Assembly (NCBI RefSeq): GCF_002441715.1
Contig: NZ_JXJX01000001.1
Coordinates: 124,001-188,000 of the forward strand
Direction of reading: 5' to 3'
Origin: Pseudolactococcus plantarum
Lineage (GTDB): Bacteria > Bacillota > Bacilli > Lactobacillales > Streptococcaceae
DNA length: 64,000 nt
This document shows positions 44,586 to 54,374 of the stretch, piece after piece (positions within the stretch are counted from its first letter, which is position 1; each line of letters opens with the position of its first letter). A model generated the notes under the pieces. That model searched no databases. It was not told where the DNA came from and saw only the letters and a program-made list of their open reading frames with translations. A program made the translations under genes and the position numbers.

Positions 44586-44749
44586 TAAAGTTTCACGAGA
44601 CTCATCATACTAAACGATACACAAGAAACGTCTCTATCAGCAGTCCTTAACAGTGTGAGTTTAAGCCATTAGGCTGATTCATATATCGGCTTTGAATATG
44701 AAAAAAACATGGGAAATTTTTAAAATAATCAAACTTTCGCTGTAAATAA

Positions 44750-44778
44750 TTGACATTACAAAATATTTTGTCTAAAAT
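44750..44778 (+). promoter_or_regulatory. cfa promoter with a palindromic operator in the spacer
   Basis: TTGACA (44750-44755), a 17-base spacer and TAAAAT (44773-44778). The spacer contains the perfect 14-base palindrome ACAAAATATTTTGT (44758-44771), a good position for a repressor. Confidence 0.78.
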
Positions 44779-44804
44779 ACAAATTGTACTTAAGGGGGGG
44801 AAAG

Positions 44805-46007
44805 ATGTTAGACAAAACGATATACAAACAAATTTTTAAAGCGAGTTTTGACGCCCCAATCGACGTTGAATTCTGGGATGGTGAAGAGGTAAGTTATGGT
44901 GAAGGAACACCGATTGCCAAAATCAAATTAAATGAAATCATCCCAATCAAAGATATTATGGCTCATGCATCACTCACGTTTGGTGAGGCTTACATGGACG
45001 GTAAAATCGAAATTACTGGAGATTTACAACAATTAATCACAGTCATTTATCAATCTAAAGATAGCTTTATGAACAATTCTAAGTTTTCAAAGTTCATTCC
45101 AAAACGGTCACATTCTGAAAAAGCTAGTAAAGCAGATGTGCAAAGTCATTATGATATCGGGAATGAGTTTTATAAGATGTGGTTAGATCCAACGATGACT
45201 TATTCATGTGCTTATTTTGCTAGTGAACAGGATTCTTTAGAAGATGCACAATGGAATAAAGTGCGTCATATTATCAATAAACTACATGCTAAACCAGATG
45301 AAACTTTGTTGGACATTGGCTGTGGCTGGGGAACTTTGATCTTCACTGCTGCAAAAGAGTATGATCTTGAAGCGACTGGTGTGACACTTAGTCAAGAACA
45401 ATATGACTTTGTAACAGCTAAAATAAAAGCAGAAGGTTTAGAAGGCCGAGTTCATGTTTATTTAAAAGACTATCGTGAGCTGGTACAAACTTATGATCAT
45501 GTGACTTCTGTCGGCATGTTTGAGCATGTTGGTAAAGAAAACTTGCAAGAATATTTTGAACAAGTTAGCAACCGCTTAACTGATGAAGGGACAGCGTTGA
45601 TTCATGGTATCACTGGACAGCACGATGGTGCTGGTGTGGATGCATGGATTAATAAATATATCTTCCCAGGTGGGTATATTCCAAATGTTGCAGAAAATAT
45701 CACCCATATTCTTCATACACCAATGCAATTAGATGATCTTGAACCACTACGTCGTCATTATCAACGTACGTTAGAGATCTGGACAGAGAATTTCCACAAG
45801 GTAAAAGAAGATGTGGTCGGCACTTACGGCATGCGTTTTTACAGAATGTGGGACTTATATCTACAATCTTGTGCAGCATCATTTGAGTCAGGAAATATTG
45901 ATGTAATGCAATATCTTTTGACAAAAGGTGCTTCATGTAAAAATTTACCAATGACACGCGCTTATATTTATCACGCTGATGTAGCGCATGGTATCAAATT
46001 AAATTAA
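44805..46007 (+). CDS. cfa: Cyclopropane-fatty-acyl-phospholipid synthase
   Basis: 400 residues. N-terminal lipid-binding region, then a SAM methyltransferase domain with motif [11 protein letters not shown] (about 168-177), the catalytic-type EHVGKENL and the family [10 protein letters not shown] / YSCAYF / HGITG motifs. It adds a methylene from SAM across double bonds of membrane lipids, protecting against acid and stress. Start 44805 follows GGGGGGAAAG; upstream in-frame codons would contain that site. Confidence 0.95.
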   Translation: MLDKTIYKQIFKASFDAPIDVEFWDGEEVSYGEGTPIAKIKLNEIIPIKDIMAHASLTFGEAYMDGKIEITGDLQQLITVIYQSKDSFMNNSKFSKFIPKRSHSEKASKADVQSHYDIGNEFYKMWLDPTMTYSCAYFASEQDSLEDAQWNKVRHIINKLHAKPDETLLDIGCGWGTLIFTAAKEYDLEATGVTLSQEQYDFVTAKIKAEGLEGRVHVYLKDYRELVQTYDHVTSVGMFEHVGKENLQEYFEQVSNRLTDEGTALIHGITGQHDGAGVDAWINKYIFPGGYIPNVAENITHILHTPMQLDDLEPLRRHYQRTLEIWTENFHKVKEDVVGTYGMRFYRMWDLYLQSCAASFESGNIDVMQYLLTKGASCKNLPMTRAYIYHADVAHGIKLN

Positions 46008-46016
46008 CTTATGACT

Positions 46017-46048
46017 AAAAGACTGCTTGGGTAAGCGGTCTTTTTTTC
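46017..46048 (+). terminator. Terminator of cfa
   Basis: AAAAGACTGCTT (46017-46028) pairs with AAGCGGTCTTTT with one G-U pair, then a T run. Confidence 0.88.
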
Positions 46049-46127
46049 GTCACTTATCGTTTATGTTTATCTCTTATGATCATAAGTGTTGTAATTGTTT
46101 TTATCCGTATATTGCGATGTAGTGATG

Positions 46128-46136
46128 TGCTATAAT
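46128..46136 (+). promoter_or_regulatory. Extended -10 promoter of polC
   Basis: TG C TATAAT (-10 at 46131-46136), 39 bases before the ATG, which is preceded by AAGAAAG. Unlike several other genes in the window this one has a normal leader. Confidence 0.6.
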
Positions 46137-46175
46137 AAAAGTAACATCAATTCATGAAATTAAGAAAGAAGTCTA

Positions 46176-49100
46176 ATGAACGAGTTATTTGAGAAACTAA
46201 TGGATCAGCTGGAAATGCCGGTTGATATTAGAAACAATCCAGTATTTCAAGGTCATATTGACAAAGTAGAAGTACATGCTGTTAGTAAAATTTGGCATTT
46301 TTATTTGACTTTTCCTAGTATTTTACCAATTACTATTTATAAAGAGCTTGTCTATCGATTAGAGATGGCTTTTTCAAATATTGCTAAAACAGAGGTAAGT
46401 ATCAAAACAAGTGATGGCAGTTTTGATGAAGCCTTGTTAAATGCGTATTTGCCAGAAGTTTTTGAAAAAAAGGGGTGTGATACGCCTAGTTTTACAGCCA
46501 TTTTCAAGAAATATCAATTTATCGCAGGCAACCAGTCCTCAGATGCACAGCTCTTAGTCGGTGAGTTGTCGAATTTAGAGTATTTTGTGAAGCATTATTT
46601 TCCAGTTATGGAAAAACATTTTCAAGATTTTGGCTTTACAGATCTACATATCATACCCAAAATTGATTATGACTTAACGGATAAGTTAGTCGCTGAGTAC
46701 GAAAAGAAATCCGAAGCAGCTTTAGCTGAAATTCTTGCTAACCAGCCTGATCCCGCCTATTTTGAAGACCAAGCATCAGCGCCGCAAAAAGACCTACACC
46801 TATCACCGACTCATCTTGCCTTAGGTAAAGAAATCAAGTCCACTGATCCTGTTGTTCAGATGAAAGATATCGTCAACGAGGAAGCGAATGTCACGTTTGA
46901 GGGCTATGTGTTTGCAGCTGAACATAAAGTATTCAAAAATCGCACAACAGGCAAAGAAAGTCATATGCTTGAAGTGAAGATGACAGACTATAGTAGCTCT
47001 TTTATTATCCAAAAATGGGGTAGAAAGCCTGAAGAGCAGGCGATGTTTGATTTGGTCAAAAAAGGAATGTGGCTCAAAGTTAAGGGTAGCGTTCAGATGG
47101 ACCAGTATAAGCATGAACTTGTCATGAGTGTCCGTGATATGATCGAAATTAAGGCTAAAAATATCCGCAAAGATTTAATGCCTGATGATGCAAAACGTGT
47201 TGAATTTCATGCTCACACCAATATGTCGACGATGGATGCGATTGCAGATGTCTCTGATTTAGTTGCACAAGCTGCACGTTGGGGGCACAAAGCGATTGCG
47301 ATTACGGATCATGCAGGAGCGCAAAGTTTTCCACATGCTCACTCAGCAGGTAAGAAAAATGGCGTCAAAATTCTTTATGGTATCGAAGCCAACCTAGTAG
47401 AAGATAGAGTCCCTATTACCTATAATGAAGACGATAGTAGTCTATCTGACTCAACTTATGTTGTATTTGATGTGGAAACGACAGGGCTTTCAGCTGTTTA
47501 CAACCAATTAATTCAGGTTGCAGCATCAAAAATGCACAAAGGCAATGTCATCGAACAATTTGATGAGTTCATCGATCCAGGCCATCCGGTCAGTGAGTTT
47601 ACAACTCAGTTGACAGGTATTACCGATGATATGCTAAAAGGCTCAAAACCCTTAGAAGATGTTCTGAAATCTTTTCAAACATTTTGTGAAGGGAGTATTC
47701 TTGTCGCCCATAATGCCACATTTGATGTCGGCTTTATGAACATGAACTATCAACGCTTTGACTTACCAGTGATTAGTCAGCCAGTGATTGATACACTCGA
47801 ATTTGCTCGTAATCTATATCCAGAAATTAAACGTCATGGCTTGGGTCCTTTGACGAAACGTTTTCAAGTTTCTTTGGAAAATCACCATTTGGCTAACTTT
47901 GATGCTGAGGCAACTGGACGACTCTTATTTATTTTTCTCAACGATGCCAAACAAAAATTCAATATTGAAAAACTGAGTGATCTCAATACAAAGGTTGTTG
48001 ATGAAAATTCGTATAAAAGAGCACGCGTCAAACATGCGACGATTTATGCGAAAACACAAACAGGGCTGAAAAATCTATTTAAGCTAATTTCTTTCTCAAA
48101 TGTTAACTATTTTGCTGGCGTACCTAGAATCCCTAAATCAGTACTTGAAGCACATCGTGACGGGCTTATTGTAGGCTCAGCATGTTCTGAAGGGGAAGTA
48201 TTTGAGGCGGTGACGAATAAATCGTTTGATGATGCATTAAAGATTGCTGATTACTACGATTTTATAGAAATTATGCCACCTGCGGTCTATCGTCCTTTGA
48301 TTGTCAAAGAAACGGTTAAAGATGAGATTGAGCTGCAACGTATTTTAAAAGATATGTTAAAGATTGCAAATCAGCTTGGTAAACCAGTTCTTGCAACGGG
48401 AAATGTCCATTATATAAACCCAGAAGACGCAGTTTATCGTGAAATCATTGTCCGCTCTCTTGGGGCAGGAGCTATGATCAACCGACCTATTGGACGCGGT
48501 GAACATGCCATGCCAGCGCCCTTACCAGAAGTTCACTTTAGAACGACCAATGAAATGCTTGATGCGTTTGCCTTTTTAGGAGAGGAAGTGGCAAGAGAAA
48601 TTGTCATTGAAAATACCCAAAAAATGGCAGAGTCATTTGATGTGCTAACACCAGTCAGACAAGATCTTTACACACCTTATATTCCTGAATCTGAGGAAAA
48701 AATGGCTAAGCTGACTTATGAGAAGTCTCATGCCATTTATGGCAACCCTTTACCTGATATTGTCGATTTAAGAATTGAGAAAGAGTTGAATTCCATTATC
48801 GGAAATGGGTTCTCTGTTATTTATCTCATCTCTCAGATTCTTGTTGAACGCTCTAATAACCGTGGCTATCTTGTCGGGTCTCGTGGCTCAGTCGGCTCCT
48901 CCTTTGTCGCGACCATGACAGGGATTACAGAGGTTAATCCCTTGCCACCACATTATGTTTGTCCTGGGTGTCAATTTTCGGAGTTTTTCACAGAAGGTCA
49001 ATATGGGTCAGGATTTGATATGCCTGAAAAAGCTTGTCCAAACTGTGGTGAGCGCTTGAAAAAAGATGGACATGATATTCCTTTTGAAACGTTTTTAGGA

Positions 49101-50570
49101 TTTAAAGGGGACAAAGTACCCGATATAGACCTTAACTTTTCCGGAGCAGATCAGCCTAGTGCGCATTTAGATGTTCGAGATATTTTCGGGGAAGACTATG
49201 CCTTTCGTGCGGGAACAATTGGTACGGTAGCTGAGAAAACAGCTTTTGGATTTGTTAAAGGCTATGAACGAGATTATGGTCATTACTACCGGGGGGCCGA
49301 GATAGAGCGTTTAGCTGCAGGTAGTACCGGTGTAAAACGGACAACTGGTCAACATCCCGGTGGGATCATTGTTATTCCAGGCTATATGGATGTTTATGAT
49401 TTTAGTCCGGTTGCTTATCCAGCTGAGGATATCAATGCCGAATGGAAGACAACGCATTTTGATTTCCATGCCATTCATGACAACATCTTAAAACTTGATA
49501 TCCTTGGGCATGATGATCCGACCATGATTCGTAAACTTCAAGATTTATCTGGTATGGATGCCTCAACTATCCCGATGGATGACCCAGATGTCATGAAAAT
49601 TTTTGCTGGAACAGAGGTCTTAGGGGTGACACCAGAACAAATTTTTTCAAAGACTGGTACCTTAGGTGTCCCTGAAATGGGGACAGCATTTGTTCGTGGC
49701 ATGTTGGAAGAGACGAAACCTAGTACGTTTGCAGAATTATTGCAGATTTCAGGCTTGTCTCATGGTACCGATGTATGGTTAGGGAATGCACAAGAATTAA
49801 TCAAGCAAGGGATTGCCAACTTAGCAAACGTTATCGGGTGTCGAGATGATATTATGGTGTATCTAATCCACGCGGGATTAGATGAATCTATGGCCTTTAC
49901 GATTATGGAGCGCGTGAGAAAAGGGTTATGGAACAAGATAGACGATGAAGAGCGTGAGACTTATATTGCTGCCATGCGAGAAAATAATGTACCTGAGTGG
50001 TACATTGACTCGTGTAGTAAGATTAAGTATATGTTTCCCAAAGCCCATGCGGCAGCTTATATCATGATGGCATTACGTGTTGCCTACTTTAAGGTGCATA
50101 TGCCAATCTATTACTATTGTGCCTGGTTTTCTATTCGTGCTAATGCTTTTGATTTGAAAGTAATGGGAGATGGCTTAGCTGCTGTCAAAACAAGAATGAC
50201 AGAAATTAAAAGCAAAGGGTTTGAAGCTACCAATGTTGAAAATGCGCTGTTTAGCACTTTAGAACTTTGTAATGAGATGTTGGAACGTGGCTTTAAGTTT
50301 GGCAAGTTAGATTTGTATCGTAGTGAAGCTGATGAGTTTATTATCGATGATGATACGTTGATTCCGCCTTTTTCTGCCATGGATGGTCTAGGTGGTAATG
50401 TAGCCAGACAGATTGTAAAGGCACGCGCAGATGGAGAGTTCTTAAGTAAGACTGAACTCAGAAAACGTGCAGGCGTTTCTCAAACTTTAGTGGATAAGAT
50501 GGATGAGATGGGCATTTTAGGAAATATGCCTGAAGACAACCAATTAAGTCTGTTTGATGATTTGTTTTAA
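46176..50570 (+). CDS. polC: DNA polymerase III alpha subunit, PolC type
   Basis: 1464 residues, the usual length. In order: N-terminal region, OB fold (about 235-320), PHP domain ([15 protein letters not shown] at about 345), split by a DEDD 3'-5' proofreading exonuclease (FDVETTGL at about 430; HNATFDVGF), the PHP remainder, a four-Cys zinc element (CPGCQF, CPNCGE, about 929-965), and the catalytic core (PDIDLNFSG at about 982). The C-terminal clamp-binding motif is QLSLFDDLF. Replicative polymerase of low-GC Gram-positives. Confidence 0.98.
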   Translation: MNELFEKLMDQLEMPVDIRNNPVFQGHIDKVEVHAVSKIWHFYLTFPSILPITIYKELVYRLEMAFSNIAKTEVSIKTSDGSFDEALLNAYLPEVFEKKGCDTPSFTAIFKKYQFIAGNQSSDAQLLVGELSNLEYFVKHYFPVMEKHFQDFGFTDLHIIPKIDYDLTDKLVAEYEKKSEAALAEILANQPDPAYFEDQASAPQKDLHLSPTHLALGKEIKSTDPVVQMKDIVNEEANVTFEGYVFAAEHKVFKNRTTGKESHMLEVKMTDYSSSFIIQKWGRKPEEQAMFDLVKKGMWLKVKGSVQMDQYKHELVMSVRDMIEIKAKNIRKDLMPDDAKRVEFHAHTNMSTMDAIADVSDLVAQAARWGHKAIAITDHAGAQSFPHAHSAGKKNGVKILYGIEANLVEDRVPITYNEDDSSLSDSTYVVFDVETTGLSAVYNQLIQVAASKMHKGNVIEQFDEFIDPGHPVSEFTTQLTGITDDMLKGSKPLEDVLKSFQTFCEGSILVAHNATFDVGFMNMNYQRFDLPVISQPVIDTLEFARNLYPEIKRHGLGPLTKRFQVSLENHHLANFDAEATGRLLFIFLNDAKQKFNIEKLSDLNTKVVDENSYKRARVKHATIYAKTQTGLKNLFKLISFSNVNYFAGVPRIPKSVLEAHRDGLIVGSACSEGEVFEAVTNKSFDDALKIADYYDFIEIMPPAVYRPLIVKETVKDEIELQRILKDMLKIANQLGKPVLATGNVHYINPEDAVYREIIVRSLGAGAMINRPIGRGEHAMPAPLPEVHFRTTNEMLDAFAFLGEEVAREIVIENTQKMAESFDVLTPVRQDLYTPYIPESEEKMAKLTYEKSHAIYGNPLPDIVDLRIEKELNSIIGNGFSVIYLISQILVERSNNRGYLVGSRGSVGSSFVATMTGITEVNPLPPHYVCPGCQFSEFFTEGQYGSGFDMPEKACPNCGERLKKDGHDIPFETFLGFKGDKVPDIDLNFSGADQPSAHLDVRDIFGEDYAFRAGTIGTVAEKTAFGFVKGYERDYGHYYRGAEIERLAAGSTGVKRTTGQHPGGIIVIPGYMDVYDFSPVAYPAEDINAEWKTTHFDFHAIHDNILKLDILGHDDPTMIRKLQDLSGMDASTIPMDDPDVMKIFAGTEVLGVTPEQIFSKTGTLGVPEMGTAFVRGMLEETKPSTFAELLQISGLSHGTDVWLGNAQELIKQGIANLANVIGCRDDIMVYLIHAGLDESMAFTIMERVRKGLWNKIDDEERETYIAAMRENNVPEWYIDSCSKIKYMFPKAHAAAYIMMALRVAYFKVHMPIYYYCAWFSIRANAFDLKVMGDGLAAVKTRMTEIKSKGFEATNVENALFSTLELCNEMLERGFKFGKLDLYRSEADEFIIDDDTLIPPFSAMDGLGGNVARQIVKARADGEFLSKTELRKRAGVSQTLVDKMDEMGILGNMPEDNQLSLFDDLF

Positions 50571-50627
50571 TACTTAGTATGCTATCCTATGAAAGATAAG
50601 TATTCATTAGCTATACTCTATTGATAT

Positions 50628-50662
50628 AAAAAATCTGTTAGCGTTGCTAGCAGATTTTTTGC
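50628..50662 (+). terminator. Terminator of polC
   Basis: AAAAAATCTGTTAGC and GCTAGCAGATTTTTT pair with one wobble around a three-base loop. Confidence 0.9.
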
Positions 50663-50667
50663 GTATA
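50655..50667 (+). promoter_or_regulatory. Possible ComX (CIN) box for the comG operon
   Basis: A T run followed by TGCGTATA (50660-50667) matches six of eight positions of the CIN box TACGAATA. It lies 17 bases before the comGA ATG, close but usable. No standard sigma-A promoter was found between the polC terminator and comGA. Confidence 0.3.
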
Positions 50668-50684
50668 AATATAGAGGTATAAAA

Positions 50685-51659
50685 ATGGTACAAAAAATCG
50701 CGATCAAACTCTTACTCAATGCACTTGATTTTGGTGCTAGTGATATCTATATTTTACCAACCGAGGGGACTTTCTCAATTAGTTTGCGACATTCAGCATC
50801 TCGCAAACACTATGCTGTCTTCTCAGAGTCAATTGGACAAAGTTTAATTTCTCATTTCAAATTTATTGCTGGTATGAACGTTGGTGAAAAAAGACGCACA
50901 CAACTAGGCTCTTGTAGTTATGTGATAGCTGCACAAACATTAAGAATTAGATTATCTACGGTGGGTGATTTTCAAAATCGTGAAAGCTTAGTATTACGCC
51001 TATTGCCTAAGTCGGATGCGCCTTTGCTATTTTGGGATGAAACAGATTTGACAGATGTCTTGTCGTTGGTAGACAGACGAGGTCTTTATCTATTTTCTGG
51101 TCCAGTGGGGTCTGGAAAAACAACACTGATGAACCATATTGCAAAAGAAAAGTTTTTTGAAAGACAGGTGATTACCATTGAGGATCCGGTGGAGCTTGTT
51201 AGTCCAGAATTTTTACAGTTACAGCTAAATGAAGCGATTGGCAATACCTATGATCATCTGATTAAACTCTCACTTCGTCATATGCCTGATCTGGTGATAG
51301 TAGGTGAGATACGAGATCAAGAAACTGCCCGGGCAGTGATTCGCGCTAGCTTAACAGGCTATACTGTATTCTCGACTGTTCATGCCAGATCGATTAGTGG
51401 TGTTTATGCAAGATTAATAGAACTTGGTATTGACTCAAGTGAGTTGACAAACGCCTTATCTGCGATTGTTTATCAACGTCTTATAGGTGGAAAAGGGATC
51501 TTAACTTATGCTGATAAAAACTTTCTTAATCACACAACTCAAACTTGGCATAACAAAATTGAAGGGCTCGTTAAATCAGGAGATATTAGCAGTGATATGG
51601 CATCATCAGAAAAAAATACCCATCAAACAACAAGTCAAACTGATGACTTTGATGCATAA
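50685..51659 (+). CDS. comGA: Competence pilus ATPase ComGA
   Basis: 324 residues, GspE/PilB-type secretion ATPase. Walker A GPVGSGKTT (about 144), Asp box ITIEDPVE, Walker B-like LVIVGEIRDQETA and the His box VFSTVHAR. It powers assembly of the transformation pseudopilus. AGAGGTATAAAA precedes the ATG. The end overlaps comGB by 68 bases if the GTG start is right. Confidence 0.95.
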   Translation: MVQKIAIKLLLNALDFGASDIYILPTEGTFSISLRHSASRKHYAVFSESIGQSLISHFKFIAGMNVGEKRRTQLGSCSYVIAAQTLRIRLSTVGDFQNRESLVLRLLPKSDAPLLFWDETDLTDVLSLVDRRGLYLFSGPVGSGKTTLMNHIAKEKFFERQVITIEDPVELVSPEFLQLQLNEAIGNTYDHLIKLSLRHMPDLVIVGEIRDQETARAVIRASLTGYTVFSTVHARSISGVYARLIELGIDSSELTNALSAIVYQRLIGGKGILTYADKNFLNHTTQTWHNKIEGLVKSGDISSDMASSEKNTHQTTSQTDDFDA

Positions 51660-52593
51660 TTTATTGAGTAGTGGCTTCAATTTATCAGAGATGATACATT
51701 TTCTTGAACGCTCGAAACTTGTTGATCAAACATTTGTCACGACGATGCGTACTTGTCTATCAGATGGTCAAAGTTTGTCACAAATTTTTTCGACCTTACA
51801 GTTTTCGGAGTCAGTCGTCACGCAGATAGCACTGTCAGACCACCACGGTAATCTTAGTCAAACATTAGCTTTGATTACCAACAACTTAACAAGCAAAGCA
51901 CAAGTCAGGAATAAGTTAATTGCGGTGAGTACCTATCCTTTGATATTAGTTGTCACGTTGATTATGATGATGGTAGGGATGAAAAATTACCTGTTACCAC
52001 AAGTTGGTAGAGAAAATATTGCTAGTATCGTTTTACATTATCTGCCTTCAGGCATTTTGTCTGTAAGTGGTCTCTTAATCATTGCTGTTTTGTTGTTCAG
52101 GCATTATTTTAGACAAACATCTGCCTTGCGTAATTTTCAAAAAATAGGTACTTTGCCTTGTATTGGTAAATTCGTAAAACTCTATTTAACCGCTTTTTAT
52201 GCAAGAGAATGGGGGAACTTGATCAAACACGGCCTGCCCTTAAGTCAAATAGTCGAGTTGATGCTGACGCAAGAAGATAGGTTATTTCGTGAAGTGGGGC
52301 AAGACTTGTTGGCAAGTATGCAGTCGGGAGAGTCTTTTCATAAGCCAATCGCAACTTATAGATTTTTTACACCGGAACTTGCTTTAATTATTGAATATGG
52401 AGAAATGAAAGCAAAGCTAGGCGATGAACTGTTACTTTATTCAGAGTTATCATGGCAGTCATTTTTTCATAGGGTAGATACGTCGCTAAATTTAATACAG
52501 CCATTCATTTTTTTATTGGTGGCTTTAATGATCGTATTAATCTATGCAGCGATGTTACTACCTATCTATGCTCAGATGGATATAGGACTATGA
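51592..52593 (+). CDS. comGB: Competence pilus platform protein ComGB
   Basis: 333 residues, GspF/PilC-type inner-membrane protein: two repeats of about 100 cytoplasmic residues (IPIKQQVKLMTLMHNLLSSG; FYAREWGNLIKHGLPLSQIVEL) and three membrane segments, the last at the C-terminus. GTG at 51592 is chosen as start because AGGAGAT lies seven bases upstream. The frame is open to an ATG at 51508 inside comGA, which lacks a good ribosome site. Confidence 0.9.
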   Translation: MIWHHQKKIPIKQQVKLMTLMHNLLSSGFNLSEMIHFLERSKLVDQTFVTTMRTCLSDGQSLSQIFSTLQFSESVVTQIALSDHHGNLSQTLALITNNLTSKAQVRNKLIAVSTYPLILVVTLIMMMVGMKNYLLPQVGRENIASIVLHYLPSGILSVSGLLIIAVLLFRHYFRQTSALRNFQKIGTLPCIGKFVKLYLTAFYAREWGNLIKHGLPLSQIVELMLTQEDRLFREVGQDLLASMQSGESFHKPIATYRFFTPELALIIEYGEMKAKLGDELLLYSELSWQSFFHRVDTSLNLIQPFIFLLVALMIVLIYAAMLLPIYAQMDIGL

Positions 52594-52594
52594 G

Positions 52595-52930
52595 ATGAAG
52601 AAAAAGAAGATAAATATAGTTAAAAAAAGGGTTGATTCGTTTACGCTTATTGAAATGTTGCTAGTTCTGATTATTATTAGTGTGCTGATCATGCTTTTTG
52701 TCCCCAATTTGTCTAATCAAAAACAGACAGTTAAAGAGACTGGTAATGCAGCAGTAGTTAAAGTTGTAGCAACGCAAGCTGAATTATATAAAATGACCCA
52801 TTCAGGGAAAGTTTCTTTGACTATATTGCTAAAAAATGGCAATATCACACAAGAACAGGTGGATGCTTATCATGCGTATTATGAAACAGCTAAAAATAAA
52901 GGAGAAACGCCAGAGATTCCAACAGACTAG
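52595..52930 (+). CDS. comGC: Major pseudopilin ComGC
   Basis: 111 residues. Type IV prepilin-like signal: basic leader, then S|FTLIEMLLVLIIISVLIML with Glu at +5. The residue before the cut is Ser, where Gly or Ala is usual. The mature part forms the main shaft of the competence pseudopilus. It starts two bases after comGB. Confidence 0.92.
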   Translation: MKKKKINIVKKRVDSFTLIEMLLVLIIISVLIMLFVPNLSNQKQTVKETGNAAVVKVVATQAELYKMTHSGKVSLTILLKNGNITQEQVDAYHAYYETAKNKGETPEIPTD

Positions 52931-53330
52931 AGGATTTACAGTTTTTGAGTCGTTATTGGTTTTGACAATTACCTGCGCGTTTATCGTCTTGTTTGAGACG
53001 AACTTTCGACAAACAGTCCACATCATTCGAGGAGAACTATTTGTGCTTGAGTTTGAAAATAAATTAAGGCACCAACAATCACAGGCGCTTACTAGGGCAG
53101 AGGTGAGAAAGATATCTGCCACAAATAATGTCATTAGCCTAAATGGGGAAGTGCTTTTAGTACCCAAAGAAACGATTTTCTCTGATTTTGATATTACCTT
53201 TAACCCAAACGGTAATATTCAATCTATTAAACGGGCTAAGATCGTGGTACAACTACCTTATCATGATAATCAAACAATCACATATCAGTTACAGTTAGGA
53301 AGTGGTTTATATAAAAAAACGACAAGTTAA
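52872..53330 (+). CDS. comGD: Minor pseudopilin ComGD
   Basis: 152 residues from the chosen ATG; others in frame lie at 52863 and 52881. The prepilin site is RG|FTVFESLLVLTITCAF with Glu at +5. The 5' end overlaps comGC by about 59 bases. AGGTGG (52857-52862) is the likely ribosome site. The C-terminal region is beta-rich, as for other minor pseudopilins. Confidence 0.87.
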   Translation: MRIMKQLKIKEKRQRFQQTRGFTVFESLLVLTITCAFIVLFETNFRQTVHIIRGELFVLEFENKLRHQQSQALTRAEVRKISATNNVISLNGEVLLVPKETIFSDFDITFNPNGNIQSIKRAKIVVQLPYHDNQTITYQLQLGSGLYKKTTS

Positions 53331-53607
53331 TGCGTATATTCTGTTAGAAAGTCTCATTACAATGGTTTTGTTAGGTGTCATCACATTCGTTGTGCTAAGA
53401 GAAATTTCAGCTAATCGCTTATTACTTTATCGACAAAATAAGGAGATAGAGGAACTTAATGTTGCATTTATGGCTTATGATAGCAAGCAAACAACCTTAA
53501 GTGCAAACGGTGTCGTGATTCATTTGGTTAAAACAGATAACCTGCTTACGATTTCAAATGATAGTGAGGAGGTGCTGCGTCTTGAAATACGACAAGAGAA
53601 ACCTTAA
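53302..53607 (+). CDS. comGE: Minor pseudopilin ComGE
   Basis: 101 residues beginning at a GTG that overlaps comGD. Prepilin-like A|YILLESLITMVLLGVITF with Glu at +5, then a short polar domain. The ribosome site (TTAGGAA) is close to the start. Order and size fit comGE. Confidence 0.82.
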   Translation: MVYIKKRQVNAYILLESLITMVLLGVITFVVLREISANRLLLYRQNKEIEELNVAFMAYDSKQTTLSANGVVIHLVKTDNLLTISNDSEEVLRLEIRQEKP

Positions 53608-54025
53608 AGCCTTTACTTTATTGGAAACATTGGTAGCACTTTTTGTGATTTCATTATCTGTTTTGGTCATGCAAGGGATGACTAGGATAATTTCACAAGA
53701 GCTTGATAGCATCAGAAAATCAGATGACAGAGAGTGGCAAAATTTTTGTAATTTATTGAGACGAGACTTTGAAGGTGCTAAGCTGGATAACGTGCAAGAT
53801 AATTTTTTGTATCTCATGACAGCTAATGGCGTGCGTCGATACGGTGTCAAAGCAGGTAGTGATGACTTTCGAAAAACTAATGCAGGTGGTCAAGGCTATC
53901 ATCCGTTGATTTTTGGTATTTCATCTAGTGTTATTTCAGCGCAGCAAAATATCGTAGCAATTCGTTTAATTTTTAGAAAAGGAGATGAGAGACTATTTAT
54001 CTATGCATTTTCAAGCGCCAAGTAA
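53582..54025 (+). CDS. comGF: Minor pseudopilin ComGF
   Basis: 147 residues from TTG 53582, which follows GAGGAGG by 11 bases. The prepilin-like segment is KA|FTLLETLVALFVISLSVLV. The later part (EWQNFCNLLRRDFEGAKL, NIVAIRLIFRKGDERLFI) fits ComGF. It overlaps comGE by 26 bases. Confidence 0.85.
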   Translation: MKYDKRNLKAFTLLETLVALFVISLSVLVMQGMTRIISQELDSIRKSDDREWQNFCNLLRRDFEGAKLDNVQDNFLYLMTANGVRRYGVKAGSDDFRKTNAGGQGYHPLIFGISSSVISAQQNIVAIRLIFRKGDERLFIYAFSSAK

Positions 54026-54048
54026 AAGCTGGGATTCTCCTTTCGGTA

Positions 54049-54327
54049 TTGTCGATTTCGGTCATTTTTAGTTTGATATTAAGTTTTTACTTGACGGCAG
54101 TAGTGGACAATCAAAAAAATCTAAATAGCCAAAAATCATTTTTAATTGCACAACTGATGGCAAAGATGACAGTGGGTATGAGTCATGATCAAACAAATGG
54201 TAAAATTGTGTTTAACCATGGTCGGGTTGAGTATCAAAAAACAGGAGAAAAGTTGGTGATCAGTGTGTCTTTGACAGATGGCGGGGATTATCGGTTCAAG
54301 TTGCCGTTGAGTGAAAAGACTAACTAA
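54049..54327 (+). CDS. comGG: ComGG-like protein, 5' end uncertain
   Basis: From the first usual start codon (TTG 54049) the product has 92 residues: a membrane segment (SVIFSLILSFYLTAVV) and a small beta-rich domain. In the same frame upstream, codons from about 54013 read KRQVKAGILLSVLSISVIF, which looks like the true ComGG N-terminus (KAGxLL type). No ATG, GTG or TTG exists between the stop at 53986-53988 and 54049. Start may be a rare codon such as ATT 53995, ten bases after AAAAGGAG, or a frameshift may be involved. Confidence 0.7.
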   Translation: MSISVIFSLILSFYLTAVVDNQKNLNSQKSFLIAQLMAKMTVGMSHDQTNGKIVFNHGRVEYQKTGEKLVISVSLTDGGDYRFKLPLSEKTN

Positions 54328-54358
54328 TCATCAGCCTCTTAACTGTCTTCAGATAATA

Positions 54359-54374
54359 TGATAGAATATTGTTA
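54359..54374 (+). promoter_or_regulatory. Extended -10 promoter of ispE, leaderless arrangement
   Basis: TG A TAGAAT (-10 at 54362-54367) ends six bases before the ATG at 54374; no ribosome site. Confidence 0.66.
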
